A stretch of DNA of 64,000 bases from positions 248,001 through 312,000 of the forward strand of contig NZ_JAAMPA010000001.1 of the NCBI RefSeq assembly GCF_011758655.1. Direction: 5' to 3'. The position numbers and the translations under genes are program-made. The notes under the pieces are model-generated. The model ran no database searches, was not told the origin of the DNA, and was given only the letters and a program-made list of their open reading frames with translations. Position 1 is the stretch's first letter. Each line of letters starts with the position of its first letter. Below, piece after piece: positions 1 through 7,956 of the stretch. Source of the stretch: Modestobacter marinus. GTDB taxonomy: Bacteria > Actinomycetota > Actinomycetes > Mycobacteriales > Geodermatophilaceae.

Positions 1-1
1 G

Positions 2-106
2 GTGCGCTGGGTCGCCCCGATCGGCTACCGGCTGGTGGCGGCCAACCGGCACCGGCTCCCGGGCGGGACGGCGGCCTGCCGGGTGCCCCCGCCCGACGCC
101 GGCTGA
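2..106 (+). CDS. DUF393 (DCC family thiol-disulfide oxidoreductase-like) protein, C-terminal fragment
   Basis: Only the last 34 residues are present; the 5' part lies outside the window. The reading frame runs from the first bases to a TGA and ends with a block of the type YRLVAANRHRLPGG followed by TAACRV. This matches the C-terminal signature of the DUF393/DCC family, small proteins named for an N-terminal DxxCxxC motif. That motif cannot be checked here. The redox role is only a family-level guess. The next gene is convergent, with its stop about 50 bases downstream. Confidence 0.6.
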   Translation: MRWVAPIGYRLVAANRHRLPGGTAACRVPPPDAG

Positions 107-119
107 GTCGACCGGTCGG

Positions 120-166
120 CTGGGTCAGGCGGTCGCCTGGGTCAGGCGGTCGCCTGGGTCAGGCGG
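120..166. repeat. 17-bp tandem repeat, 2.8 copies
   Basis: The unit CTGGGTCAGGCGGTCGC occurs at 120-136 and 137-153, followed by a 13-base partial copy to 166. The third copy contains the stop codon of the SGNH hydrolase gene, so the repeat looks like slippage that duplicated the 3' end of that gene and its stop. Confidence 0.85.
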
Positions 167-767
167 CGGCGTCGGTGCTCGCGGCGGCCAGCCGGAGCAG
201 GGTCGGGGCCAGGGCCTCGGCGACCAGCGCGTAACCGGCCGAGGACGGGTGGAACCGGTCGGCGGAGAACAAGGCCGGGTCTGCCGCGAACCGCCGGGAC
301 AGCTCGGGGGCGACCGGGGCGACGACGGCACCGGCCCGCTCCGCGGCGAGGGTCTGCCGGGCGCGCAGCTGGTCGCAGATGCCCGCGACGACCGCACGGA
401 AGGCCGGCGGCACCCAGGCCACCGAGGACAGGTCCGGCGTGGGGACCACCAGCACGGCCGCACCGGTCCCGCGGAGGTCCTGCACGGCCGAGCCCAGCGC
501 GGTGGCCGCCCGGGCCGGCGGCACCTGCCGGGTCAGGTCGTTGGCGCCCACCACCAGCAGCGCGACGTCGACGGGCCCGGTCACCCGGCGGACCTGGACG
601 GCGAGGTCGAGGGAGGTGGCACCGGGCACCGCGACCAGCTGCAGCTCGACCTCGTGCCCGGCCGCCTGCAGCGAGCGGGTCAGCCGTGCGCCGAGGGTGT
701 CCCGCGCCGTCGCGGCGCCGGTGCCGAACGCGAGGGAGTCACCGAGGACGAGGAAGCGGAGGGTCAC
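159..767 (-). CDS. SGNH/GDSL-family hydrolase
   Basis: The product is about 202 aa and probably a cytoplasmic esterase or lipase-like hydrolase. The SGNH blocks are visible: block I LVLGDSLAFG near the N-terminus with the nucleophile Ser, the GAND block (VVGANDLTRQ) with the catalytic Asn, and block V DRFHPSSAGY with the Asp/His pair. Substrate cannot be inferred. I chose the GTG at 767 because block I follows it closely, as is usual in the family. An in-frame GTG at 821 would add 18 Arg-rich residues without homology and has no better ribosome binding site. The 3' end lies in a 17-bp tandem repeat. Confidence 0.82.
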   Translation of the reverse strand: MTLRFLVLGDSLAFGTGAATARDTLGARLTRSLQAAGHEVELQLVAVPGATSLDLAVQVRRVTGPVDVALLVVGANDLTRQVPPARAATALGSAVQDLRGTGAAVLVVPTPDLSSVAWVPPAFRAVVAGICDQLRARQTLAAERAGAVVAPVAPELSRRFAADPALFSADRFHPSSAGYALVAEALAPTLLRLAAASTDAAA

Positions 768-884
768 GTCCTGTGCAACGGCCCGGCGTCGCCCGCTGTG
801 CCGTGATCCGGGCCTCGCCACCGTTGCTCAGCAGCTACGGGATCCGGCACCGGGAGATGCGCCGGCCCGTGGTGGTCGCGCTCC

Positions 885-1082
885 TCAGCCGCCCTGGGCG
901 AAGAGCGCGGCGGCCTGCGCGTCGTCCACGAACGGGTACTTGACCTTGAACTGGGCGAGCGCGTCGGGCACCGAGAGCACGTGCGTCTCCCGCTCCCCGG
1001 CGGCGTCGATGGTCTGCACGGTGACCATGTCGCCGTTGATCGGGACCCAGTGGGTCTCGGCGTAGTCGGTGAAGACGTTCAT
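885..1082 (-). CDS. Small hypothetical protein (65 aa)
   Basis: The product is an acidic 65-residue protein beginning MNVFTDYAETHWVPINGD, with no signal peptide or membrane segment. Its codon use is actinobacterial, and it sits on the same strand as the SGNH hydrolase about 120 bases upstream of it. It reads like a folded beta-rich domain (VTVQTIDAAGER). I do not recognise the family. The long open frame antisense to it reads as an Arg/Gly/Pro-rich shadow. Confidence 0.55.
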   Translation of the reverse strand: MNVFTDYAETHWVPINGDMVTVQTIDAAGERETHVLSVPDALAQFKVKYPFVDDAQAAALFAQGG

Positions 1083-1241
1083 GCCCCCATGGTCGCCTGC
1101 CCGGGCCCGACGTCCGCACCGGGCGCGTGTCGCTCCCGGCAGCTCATGGTCACCAGGTGCTCAAGCACCGTCCGTGACCGTCCGACCTCTCTGTCAGGTC
1201 ACCCGATCGGGCGCACGAGAGCAGTGGAGGGACGCGAGGAC

Positions 1242-2579
1242 ATGGGCACCGAGGCAACGACCCAGCGCCGGACCGGCCGCCGCCCGGCGCACCGCATCGC
1301 CGGGGTGGTCGTGGCGGCGGCCCTCTGCCTGGGAGCGGCCCCCGGCGTCGCCGGGGCGACCCCGACCAACCCCTCCGACGAGCAGATCGGCGCCGCCCGG
1401 GCGCAGCAGGACGCCGCCGCGCAGCAGGTCGGCGCCCTCTCCGCCGAGCTCGCCACCGCCCAGGCCGAGGTGGACGCCGCCCGGGCCCGGTCGGCGATCG
1501 CGCTGGACACCTTCCAGGCACAACAGGCCGAGTACGAGGTCGCCCAGGCCACCGCCGACGCCGCCGCGGCCACCGCCGACCGGAGCGCGGCCGAGCTGGC
1601 CACCGCCCGCGCGGCCATCGCCGCCTTCGCCCGGCAGAGCTACCAGCAGGGCAGCACCTCCCCGACGCTGGAGGCGCTGACCACCGCCGACGGGCCGGCC
1701 CAGATGCTGGAGCGCGCCGCCCTCCTCGAGGCCGCCGGCGCCCACCAGGGCGACGTCGTCACCGAGGTGACGGCCGCCGAGGCTCGGGCCCGCGCCGACG
1801 AGACCGCTGCGCAGGCCACCCTGGCCGAGGCTGCGTCGCTGAAGCAGCAGGCCGAGGACGCGCTGGCCGCCGCCGCGGAGCTGGAGGCCGGCGCCCGGGC
1901 GCAGGCGTCCGGCCTGGCGGCCCGGCAGGCGACCCTCGAGCAGGACCTCGCCCGGGCCCAGCAGACCCTCCTCGGCCTGGAGGGCGCCCGCGCCGCCGCC
2001 GAGCAGCACGCCGCCCAGCAGGCGGCCGCCGAGCGGGCCGCCGCGGAGCGCGCCGCCGCCGCCGAGCGGGCCGCCGCCGCCGAGCGGGCCGCCGCCGAGC
2101 GGACCTCGACCCCCGGCCGGTCCCTCGTCTCCGCACCGCAGCGCGGCACCTCAGCCGGGGACGGCGACGCCTCCGCGGTCGAGACGGCGATCTCCGCCGC
2201 CCGGCGCCACCTGGGCACCATCTACTCGTGGGGCGGCGGTTCGCTCACCGGGCCCAGCATGGGGTGGGGCGTGGACGCCGGCATCGTCGGCTTCGACTGC
2301 TCCGGCCTCACCCGCTACGCCTACGCCCAGGCTGGCATCTCCATCCCGCGCAACAGCCGCGCCCAGTACGCGGCCCTGCCCTCGGTGTCCCGGTCGGACC
2401 TGCAGCGAGGTGACCTGGTCTTCTGGGCCACCGACACCGGCCGCCCGGCCACCATCCACCACGTGGCCCTCTACCTCGGTGACGGGCAGATCCTGGAGGC
2501 GCCGCAGAGCGGCTCGGTCATCCGGTTCACGTCGATGCGGTGGAGCGGCTTCATCGGCGCCGTCCGCCCCACCGCCTGA
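1242..2579 (+). CDS. Secreted NlpC/P60 peptidoglycan endopeptidase (RipA/RipC-like)
   Basis: This 445-aa exported cell-wall hydrolase probably cuts D-Glu-diaminopimelate links in stem peptides. Residues 1-37 form an Arg-rich signal peptide ending in an Ala-rich cleavage region. Residues ~42-290 are a long Ala/Glu/Gln coiled coil whose end is a run of AERAAA repeats. A Ser/Thr/Pro linker leads to an NlpC/P60 domain at ~320-445. The catalytic Cys is in FDCSGL (about residue 353) and the His in IHHVALYLGDG (about 407). The ATG at 1242 follows a GGAGG at 1226-1230 and gives a proper signal peptide; longer in-frame starts do not. This is the architecture of actinobacterial daughter-cell-separation hydrolases, and the precise role is inference. 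Confidence 0.9.
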   Translation: MGTEATTQRRTGRRPAHRIAGVVVAAALCLGAAPGVAGATPTNPSDEQIGAARAQQDAAAQQVGALSAELATAQAEVDAARARSAIALDTFQAQQAEYEVAQATADAAAATADRSAAELATARAAIAAFARQSYQQGSTSPTLEALTTADGPAQMLERAALLEAAGAHQGDVVTEVTAAEARARADETAAQATLAEAASLKQQAEDALAAAAELEAGARAQASGLAARQATLEQDLARAQQTLLGLEGARAAAEQHAAQQAAAERAAAERAAAAERAAAAERAAAERTSTPGRSLVSAPQRGTSAGDGDASAVETAISAARRHLGTIYSWGGGSLTGPSMGWGVDAGIVGFDCSGLTRYAYAQAGISIPRNSRAQYAALPSVSRSDLQRGDLVFWATDTGRPATIHHVALYLGDGQILEAPQSGSVIRFTSMRWSGFIGAVRPTA

Positions 2580-2585
2580 CGGTCC

Positions 2586-3575
2586 CTACACGCTGACGGA
2601 GTCGAGGGCCTCGGCGGTCAGGGTCACCGAGCGCAGCCGGCCCTCGGTGGTGGGGGCCTGGTGGGCGACGATCAGCTCGTCGGCGTCCGCCTGCTTGCGG
2701 AAGCCCTCGAGGTAGTCGCCGATCTCGCGCGGCGTGCCGACCGCGGCGTAGGTGAACATCGAGCTGACGTGCTGCCCGGCCCCCTGCTCGAGCAGCAGGT
2801 CGGCCTCCTCGTCGGTGAAGCTGCGGCCCCGGCCGAACAGGCCGACCGCCATGGTCCGGCGGACCGCCTGCAGGTTCTCCTCCGCCTGGCGCACGGTGTC
2901 GGCGGCGATGACGTTGACCCCGGCGATCACGTAGGGGGCGTCGAGCTGGGCGGAGGGCTGGAACTCGCGCCGGTAGGTGGCGACGGCGGCCTCCAGGGCC
3001 TGCGGCGCGAAGTGGCTGGCGAAGGCGTACGGCAGGCCGAGCGCGGCGGCCAGGTGGGCGCCGAACAGCGACGAGCCCAGCACGTACAGCGGGACGTCGG
3101 AGCCCTTGCCGGGGATCGCGTCGACGCCGGGCACCCGGGACCGGCCGGCCAGGTACGCCTGCAGCTCCAGCACGTCCTGCGGGAAGGTGTCGGCGGAGTT
3201 CGGGTCCCGGCGCAGCGCGTACATCGTGTTCTGGTCCGACCCGGGCGCGCGGCCCAGGCCGAGGTCGATCCGGCCGGGGTACATCGCGTCGAGGGTGCCG
3301 AACTGCTCGGCGATGGTCAGCGGCGCGTGGTTGGGCAGCATCACGCCACCGGCGCCGAGCCGGATGCGGCTGGTCTGGGCGCCGACGTGCGCGATGAGCA
3401 CGCTGGTCGCCGAGGACGCGATCGTCGGCATGTTGTGGTGCTCGGCGTACCAGACCCGCTGGTAGCCGTGCTCCTCCGCGCGCTGCGCCAGGGCGACGCT
3501 GGCCGCGATGCTGCTGCTGACGGTCTCGCCGCGGGGGATCGGGGCGAGGTCGAGGACGGACAGCGGGATGCGCAT
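2586..3575 (-). CDS. LLM-class flavin-dependent oxidoreductase
   Basis: This 329-aa protein has a luciferase-like (beta/alpha)8 fold, a family that usually uses F420 or FMN. The N-terminal strand [26 protein letters not shown] and [16 protein letters not shown] are characteristic of the MsnO8-type LLM subgroup. Substrate is unknown. I chose the ATG at 3575 because it begins exactly at the conserved first strand and has a GAAAGG about 10 nt upstream; further upstream the frame gives low-complexity sequence. The gene converges with the P60 gene, with only 6 bases between stops, and diverges from the small gene at 3699. Confidence 0.88.
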   Translation of the reverse strand: MRIPLSVLDLAPIPRGETVSSSIAASVALAQRAEEHGYQRVWYAEHHNMPTIASSATSVLIAHVGAQTSRIRLGAGGVMLPNHAPLTIAEQFGTLDAMYPGRIDLGLGRAPGSDQNTMYALRRDPNSADTFPQDVLELQAYLAGRSRVPGVDAIPGKGSDVPLYVLGSSLFGAHLAAALGLPYAFASHFAPQALEAAVATYRREFQPSAQLDAPYVIAGVNVIAADTVRQAEENLQAVRRTMAVGLFGRGRSFTDEEADLLLEQGAGQHVSSMFTYAAVGTPREIGDYLEGFRKQADADELIVAHQAPTTEGRLRSVTLTAEALDSVSV

Positions 3576-3698
3576 GGGAACGGGCCTTTCGCGTTGGTTG
3601 ACCGGGACAACGCGCGGCGGCCCGGGCCACTTCCCGACCGGCGGACGACCCACGCGCGCCTGCCACTGCGTGATCGTCTGCACACTTAGAGTCGCTGC

Positions 3699-4064
3699 GT
3701 GCCGGAGATGACACCGCTGCTGGGCGAGCCGCTGCCGGTCGAGTTCCTGCTCGACGGCGACTGGCACCCCGCCGCGCTGCTCGGCTGGTGGCACGAGCCC
3801 GACGGCACCTGCTGGGTGCGCGTCCAGACCGTCGTCGGCGGGCTGCCCCGGGGCAGCTGGATGCGCCTCGCCGACCTGCGCCTCGCCGAGCCGCGCCCTG
3901 CCGACCTGCGCCTGCCCCAGCCCGACCCGGCGGCGCCCGCGCCGGAGCCCCGGACCCGGCCGGACCTGCAGCTCCCCGGCGGAGGGCGGTCCCGGCGGAC
4001 GTCGACCCCGCTCCCCCCGCTACCGGTCCCGCGCAGCCTGCAGCCCGACCCCAGCCCGGCCTGA
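3699..4064 (+). CDS. Small hypothetical protein with Pro/Arg-rich tail
   Basis: The product is about 121 aa. Residues 1-60 form a compact Trp-rich beta-like domain ([18 protein letters not shown], then [11 protein letters not shown] and [10 protein letters not shown]). It reads like a small module often seen in actinobacterial hypotheticals next to oxidoreductases. The rest is a Pro/Arg/Leu-rich disordered tail with [19 protein letters not shown] repeats. Start choice is between GTG at 3699 and ATG at 3708. The 123-base divergent gap to the LLM gene should hold both promoters. I do not recognise the function. Confidence 0.6.
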   Translation: MPEMTPLLGEPLPVEFLLDGDWHPAALLGWWHEPDGTCWVRVQTVVGGLPRGSWMRLADLRLAEPRPADLRLPQPDPAAPAPEPRTRPDLQLPGGGRSRRTSTPLPPLPVPRSLQPDPSPA

Positions 4065-4163
4065 CCCGCGGGTGCGGCACCCGGACCGGTTCCGGATCGC
4101 CGCACGGAGTGCGACCCTGGAGGCCCAGCCCGAGCGCAGCGTCGCGATCGGTGAGGAGCAGCC

Positions 4164-4568
4164 GTGTTGTGTCAGAGCACCTACGCACTGGACTACATCG
4201 ACGGACGGCGCGCGGCGGTCGACGTCCGCCTCGCCGCCTACCGGGGCCTGGCCGCCGGCGCCGAGCCGACCGCCCTGCGCGAGTTCGAGCCGGTCTTCTT
4301 CAACGACCTGGTCGTGGTGCTGGAGAACTGGTTCGTGCACCGCGGCCGCGGCATCGAGGGCGTGGACGGCAACGCGCTCAACGAGGTGCGGTTGATCGCC
4401 GGGTCGCTGGTGCACGGCAGCACGATGATCGCCGACAAGCACATCCGGCTGGACCCGGCCCGCACGGTGCTCCACTACCGGGTCGGCGACGAGATCGCCG
4501 TCCGTGAGGCCGACTTCACCGCGCTCGCCAAGGCCTTCTTCGCGGAGCTGGAGAGCCGGTACCTGTAG
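4164..4568 (+). CDS. Conserved-looking hypothetical protein (134 aa)
   Basis: This cytoplasmic protein has no signal or membrane segment. It opens [20 protein letters not shown] and contains [20 protein letters not shown] and [13 protein letters not shown], then ends with a helical segment ([17 protein letters not shown]). The GTG start is preceded by GAGGAG (4153-4158) at good spacing. It is convergent with the LURP-one-like gene, 12 bases between stops. I do not recognise a named family, but composition and a clean ribosome binding site support a real gene. Confidence 0.65.
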   Translation: MLCQSTYALDYIDGRRAAVDVRLAAYRGLAAGAEPTALREFEPVFFNDLVVVLENWFVHRGRGIEGVDGNALNEVRLIAGSLVHGSTMIADKHIRLDPARTVLHYRVGDEIAVREADFTALAKAFFAELESRYL

Positions 4569-4580
4569 CGCCCGCCCGGG

Positions 4581-5195
4581 TCAGCGGCTCTGCAGCGCGT
4601 CCAGGGCGACGGCCATCGCGGCGGCGACCCGGAAGTCCAGCCGGGGGTCCGGCACGGTGACGGTGTAGCGGTCCCGGACGGACTTCTGCCGCTCGCTGAC
4701 CAGCACCGGCGTACCGGTCGCGGTGTCGACGAAGTCGAAGTGGAAGACGAAGGGCACCGGCACGTCGCCGACGACGGGCAGCGCCGTCCACACCCGGCGC
4801 ACCACCGCGAGGGCCGGCCGACGTTCCTGCCCGCGGGCGGACAGCCCCGGCGCCTCCAGGTGCCAGGTGGAGCGGAGCAGGCTGGCGCCGAAGGCCTTGC
4901 TGAACGTGCCCAGCGGCCGGCCCTGCTCGTCGAACACGTCGTGCTCGGCGGACACGTCGAGGCGCTGCCGGGCCTTGAAGGAGAACACCCGGCGGCCCTT
5001 GGACTCGTCGGCGTAGAAGACCACCTCCTCCTTCAGCTTCATCCGCTTCTGCTCGGCCAGCGCCAGCAGCTGCCCCTCGGAGCCGTCCGGCTGCACCGCC
5101 CGGACCTCGTAGCGGTTGACCATCATCGTGATCCGCTGGGTGACGAAGAAGGCCGGGACTCTCATCGCGGGCTGGTGCGGGGGCGGCACGGTCAC
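4581..5195 (-). CDS. LURP-one-related / scramblase-like beta-barrel protein
   Basis: The 204-aa protein resembles the Tubby C-terminal-like LURP-one/phospholipid scramblase-related superfamily: FFVTQRITMMVNRYEV at the start, then VFSFKARQRLDVSAEHDVFD with the LGTFSKAFGASLLRSTW strand-helix pair typical of bacterial members. The C-terminus ends in a hydrophobic helix region (LDFRVAAAMAVALDAL). Function in bacteria is not established. I chose the GTG at 5195 because GAGGAG lies about 7 nt upstream; an internal ATG at 5165 is the alternative. Its promoter region faces the retron-like ncRNA. Confidence 0.7.
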   Translation of the reverse strand: MTVPPPHQPAMRVPAFFVTQRITMMVNRYEVRAVQPDGSEGQLLALAEQKRMKLKEEVVFYADESKGRRVFSFKARQRLDVSAEHDVFDEQGRPLGTFSKAFGASLLRSTWHLEAPGLSARGQERRPALAVVRRVWTALPVVGDVPVPFVFHFDFVDTATGTPVLVSERQKSVRDRYTVTVPDPRLDFRVAAAMAVALDALQSR

Positions 5196-5295
5196 GCAGG
5201 GCTCCTCGGTCAGGCGGGTGCTCAGGGTGCGCCCATCCTGGCGCACCCCGGCCGCGCGGTGCCCGGCTCCTCCCCCGCCCCACTACGGTGGCCCC

Positions 5296-5456
5296 GTGCA
5301 CGGCGGGACGGGCAGGACGATCGGCAGCAGCCGGTCACCCCGGGGCAACCCCGGGGCATCGTGAGCAGCTCGGGCATCGCGTCATGAGCCGTGCAGTGCG
5401 CTCCGCGCACCTGACGGCGCCTCCGGCGAGGAGCGGCTGGCCGCCCCGCCGTGCAC
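5296..5456 (+). ncRNA. Candidate retron ncRNA (msr-msd) bounded by a1/a2 inverted repeats
   Basis: GTGCACGGCGGG at 5296-5307 is the exact reverse complement of CCCGCCGTGCAC at 5445-5456. The 137 bases between them are rich in hairpins: an 8-bp CCCCGGGG stem with a CAA loop (5338-5356) enclosed by an ACGAT/ATCGT pair (5317-5321 with 5358-5362), and a two-part hairpin GCCGT + GTGCG against CGCAC + ACGGC (5388-5418). Directly after the second repeat comes the reading frame of a retron-type reverse transcriptase. Retrons have exactly this order (a1, msr, msd, a2, ret). The branching G and the msr/msd border cannot be fixed by eye. Confidence 0.72.
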
Positions 5457-5469
5457 CCGCGGGGCTGCA

Positions 5470-6837
5470 CTGACCACCGAGCGGCAGGCCGCCGCGACGG
5501 CGTCGGCGATCGCGACCGCGCTGCTGGCGGGTCCCTGGCGACGGCGGGAGATGGTGCGCCGGGTGGCGGTGGCCCTGGGGCAGGCCCGGGCGCACACCTG
5601 GGTGGGCACGCTGGTCGGTGAGGTGCAGACCCACCACCCCACGGCCCCCGTCGACCGGCCGCGGGAACTGGCCCGCGTCGTCCGGACGACGCGGGGGTGG
5701 GAGCGCGGGCAGTCCGAGTCCCCGCTCCCCCGGCCCGTGCGGTGGCAGCCGACGCCGACCGCGGTGGCCTGGCGGCGGTGGCCGGTCGCCGACCTGCCGG
5801 ACCAGGCGGCGGTGGCCCGGCTGCTCGACGTCGACGCCGGCGAGCTGGCGTGGTTCGCCGACGCCCGCCGGCTGGAGCGCACGGCCGGGGAGGCGCTGCG
5901 GCACTACCGGTGGCGGGTGGTCCAGCGGCCGGCCGGGGTCCGGCTGCTCGCGGCACCCAAGCCGCGGCTCAAGGAGGCGCAGCGGCGGGTGCTGCGGCAC
6001 GTGCTCGACCGCGTCCCGGTGCACGAGGCCGCGCACGGCTGCGTGCCCGGCCGCTCGGTGCGCACCGCGGTCGCCCCGCACGCCGGGTCCGCGGTGGTGC
6101 TGCGGATGGACCTGGAGTCCTTCTTCGCCGGCATCGCCGCCGGGCGCGTGCACGGGCTGCTGCTGGGCGTCGCCGGCCTGCCCGAGCCGGTGGCCCACGT
6201 GCTCACCGGGCTGGTGACGACGGTGCTGCCGGCGGAGGTGGAGCGGGGCATCCCGCTCCCGGACGGGATCGAGGCGCGGGAACGGCACCGGCGCCTGGTG
6301 CAGCGGCTGGCGGTGCCGCACCTGCCGGAGGGGGCGCCGACGTCCCCGGCGCTGGCCAACCTGGTCTGCCACCGGCTGGACCGCCGGCTGGCCGGTCTGG
6401 CTGCCTCCTGCGGTGGCCGCTACACCCGCTACGTCGACGACCTGACCTTCAGCGGGGACCGCCGGATCGCCCGGGACCGGTTCGCCGAGCTGGTCACCGC
6501 GGTGGTCGAGGAGGAGGGCTTCCGGGTCAACGCGGCGAAGACCTCGGCGACCAGCGCGGCCCGCCGGCAGTCGGTGCTGGGCACCGTGGTCAACGACCAC
6601 CCGGCGCTGCCGAGACCGGAGCGGGACGCGCTGCGGGCGCTGCTGCACAACTGCGCCGTCCACGGCTGGACGACGCAGACCCGGGGCCGCGACCCGGCCG
6701 GCTTCCGCGACCACGTGCTGGGCCGGGTCGCCTGGGCGGCCTCGATCGACCCGGGGTTCGGCGCCCGACTGCACGCCCTGGCCGACCGCATCGACTGGAC
6801 GACACCCCCTCCCCCGTGGGTCCCGCCGGTGAGCTGA
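5470..6837 (+). CDS. Retron-type reverse transcriptase
   Basis: The RT motifs occur in order: AHGCVPGRSVRTA; motif A MDLESFF with catalytic Asp (~residue 214); motif B LPEGAPTSPALANL; motif C YVDDLTFSG (Tyr ~321); then RQSVLGTVVND and PERDALRALLHNC, the region where retron RTs carry VTG and thumb signatures. It lacks the maturase, HNH or other domains of group II intron RTs. Odd points are PEG instead of PQG in motif B and VLG instead of VTG. The start is uncertain. The first in-frame ATG is 5551, but the frame upstream encodes ATALLAGPWRRRE, which matches the N-terminal helix I remember from actinobacterial homologues. The only possible initiators there are CTG codons, and 5470 is the nearest after the ncRNA. 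It probably reverse-transcribes the upstream ncRNA. Confidence 0.88.
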   Translation: MTTERQAAATASAIATALLAGPWRRREMVRRVAVALGQARAHTWVGTLVGEVQTHHPTAPVDRPRELARVVRTTRGWERGQSESPLPRPVRWQPTPTAVAWRRWPVADLPDQAAVARLLDVDAGELAWFADARRLERTAGEALRHYRWRVVQRPAGVRLLAAPKPRLKEAQRRVLRHVLDRVPVHEAAHGCVPGRSVRTAVAPHAGSAVVLRMDLESFFAGIAAGRVHGLLLGVAGLPEPVAHVLTGLVTTVLPAEVERGIPLPDGIEARERHRRLVQRLAVPHLPEGAPTSPALANLVCHRLDRRLAGLAASCGGRYTRYVDDLTFSGDRRIARDRFAELVTAVVEEEGFRVNAAKTSATSAARRQSVLGTVVNDHPALPRPERDALRALLHNCAVHGWTTQTRGRDPAGFRDHVLGRVAWAASIDPGFGARLHALADRIDWTTPPPPWVPPVS

Positions 6838-6848
6838 CCCGGACGAGT

Positions 6849-6874
6849 GCCCGGTCCGCGGAGCACGACCGGGC
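6849..6874. terminator. Hairpin between convergent RT and small Cys-containing gene
   Basis: GCCCGGTC (6849-6856) pairs with GACCGGGC (6867-6874) around a 10-nt loop. It lies in the 51-base gap between two convergent genes and has no T tract. Confidence 0.4.
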
Positions 6875-6888
6875 CGCAGTGACCGCCG

Positions 6889-7122
6889 TCAGTCCCGGAG
6901 CGGGGCGAGGCAGCAGCCGTCGCAGGGGTGCACGCCGGAGACGCCGCCCACCGACTGCAGGTGCACGACGTCGTCGGGGTCCGGGTGCCCCACGCCGTGC
7001 GGGCAGGTGCGTGTGTAGTGGCCGCGCTCGGGGTGCCACACCAGCGGCCACTCCCGCATGTGGTGACGGCTGGCCTCGGGGAACGGGAAGTCCCGCCGTG
7101 GCGGGAGCGCACCGTCGTGCAT
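6889..7122 (-). CDS. Small Cys/His-containing hypothetical protein
   Basis: This 77-aa protein starts MHDGALPPRRDFPFPEASRHH and has a possible metal-binding pattern: CPHGVGHPDPD, then HPCDGCC near the C-terminus. It resembles small actinobacterial proteins with a CPHGxGHPDPD motif and no known function. The ATG at 7122 has GGAGGA 9 nt upstream; a longer frame to 7182 lacks a comparable site. It is convergent with the RT. I see no reason to call it a retron effector. Confidence 0.6.
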   Translation of the reverse strand: MHDGALPPRRDFPFPEASRHHMREWPLVWHPERGHYTRTCPHGVGHPDPDDVVHLQSVGGVSGVHPCDGCCLAPLRD

Positions 7123-7296
7123 GTCCGGCGTCCTCCCGACTGGTGCGCTCGCATCGGTGCCGGGTGAGGAGTGCAGACGCATGCCGACACGATCACCGGG
7201 CTCGTCGGCACGCCACTGTGCTCGAGGTGTGCCCGGCCTGTGGATCCCGGGCGGGCGCGGCCGGCCGTGCGGACGCCGCGCTGCCAGTCTCCCGGA

Positions 7297-7863
7297 TCAG
7301 CCGGTCGGTGCGACAGGGCCGGGAGACGTCGGCACCGGCTCTGCCGGCGGGGCCCCGGGCGGGGTGCCGGTCGGCGTCCCGGTGGGCGTCCCGGACGGCG
7401 TGCCGGACGGCGTGGCCGGTGCGACCTCGCTGACGACCTGGCAGCCGGCGATGTCGCCGGCCAGCCGTCCCTGCAGGGGCTGCAGCCGCCGGACCACCTC
7501 GTCGAGCCGGGCGGCGTTGAACTCGCTGACCGCCTCACCCAGGTCGTCGATGACGGCGACGACGTCCTGGGCGCCGTTGACCGCCCGCAGGCAGGCCGCG
7601 TTGACGACGACCTCGGCGGTCTCCCCGGTGGGCGGGGCGGCCGGCAACGGGACGGCGCCATCGGTCGCCGGCGCGGCCGGGGCGGCCTGCGGGACCGGCG
7701 CCGACCCCTCGCTCAGCAACCCGACGAGGAGCCCGCCGCCGAAGACCCCGAGCACGAAGGCGGCCGCGGCCAGCCACCACCGCACCGCGCGTCCGGACCG
7801 CTCGTCGCGGACGGGCGACCTGCTCTCGGCATCGGTCTCGGGCTCGGCTTCGGACTCGGCCAT
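7297..7863 (-). CDS. Membrane-anchored hypothetical protein with PTG repeat tail
   Basis: This 188-aa protein has an acidic N-terminus (~residues 1-26), one transmembrane helix (WWLAAAAFVLGVFGGGLLVGLL, ~29-50) and a short extracytoplasmic helical domain containing two Cys (VVVNAACLRAVNGAQ and LAGDIAGCQVVSEV) that could form a disulfide. The tail repeats GTPSGTPTGTP and ends Pro-rich. It is divergent from the MMPL gene, 93 bases apart, so the two may share a regulatory region. I do not recognise the family; a cell-envelope role is only implied by topology. Confidence 0.62.
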   Translation of the reverse strand: MAESEAEPETDAESRSPVRDERSGRAVRWWLAAAAFVLGVFGGGLLVGLLSEGSAPVPQAAPAAPATDGAVPLPAAPPTGETAEVVVNAACLRAVNGAQDVVAVIDDLGEAVSEFNAARLDEVVRRLQPLQGRLAGDIAGCQVVSEVAPATPSGTPSGTPTGTPTGTPPGAPPAEPVPTSPGPVAPTG

Positions 7864-7956
7864 GGTCGTCCTCTCACCGTCGAGCGCAGGCGCACAACCG
7901 CCGGTAGCCTACGGCTGCTGAGCCCATCCGGTAGGACCGCGAGGCTGGAGGCCCCG

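Noticed and set aside
1083..1241. A c-di-AMP riboswitch before the NlpC/P60 gene, as is common for such genes in actinobacteria.
   Set aside because: I could not recognise the conserved core motifs of that riboswitch in these 159 bases; only a covariance search could settle it.
5384..5473. Small frame MSRAVRSAHLTAPPARSG upstream of the RT as a retron accessory protein.
   Set aside because: It lies within the inverted-repeat-bounded ncRNA, has Arg/Pro-rich shadow composition and no ribosome binding site.
6889..7122. The 77-aa Cys/His protein as the retron effector.
   Set aside because: It is convergent with the RT, has its own promoter side, and resembles small conserved actinobacterial proteins rather than any known effector class.
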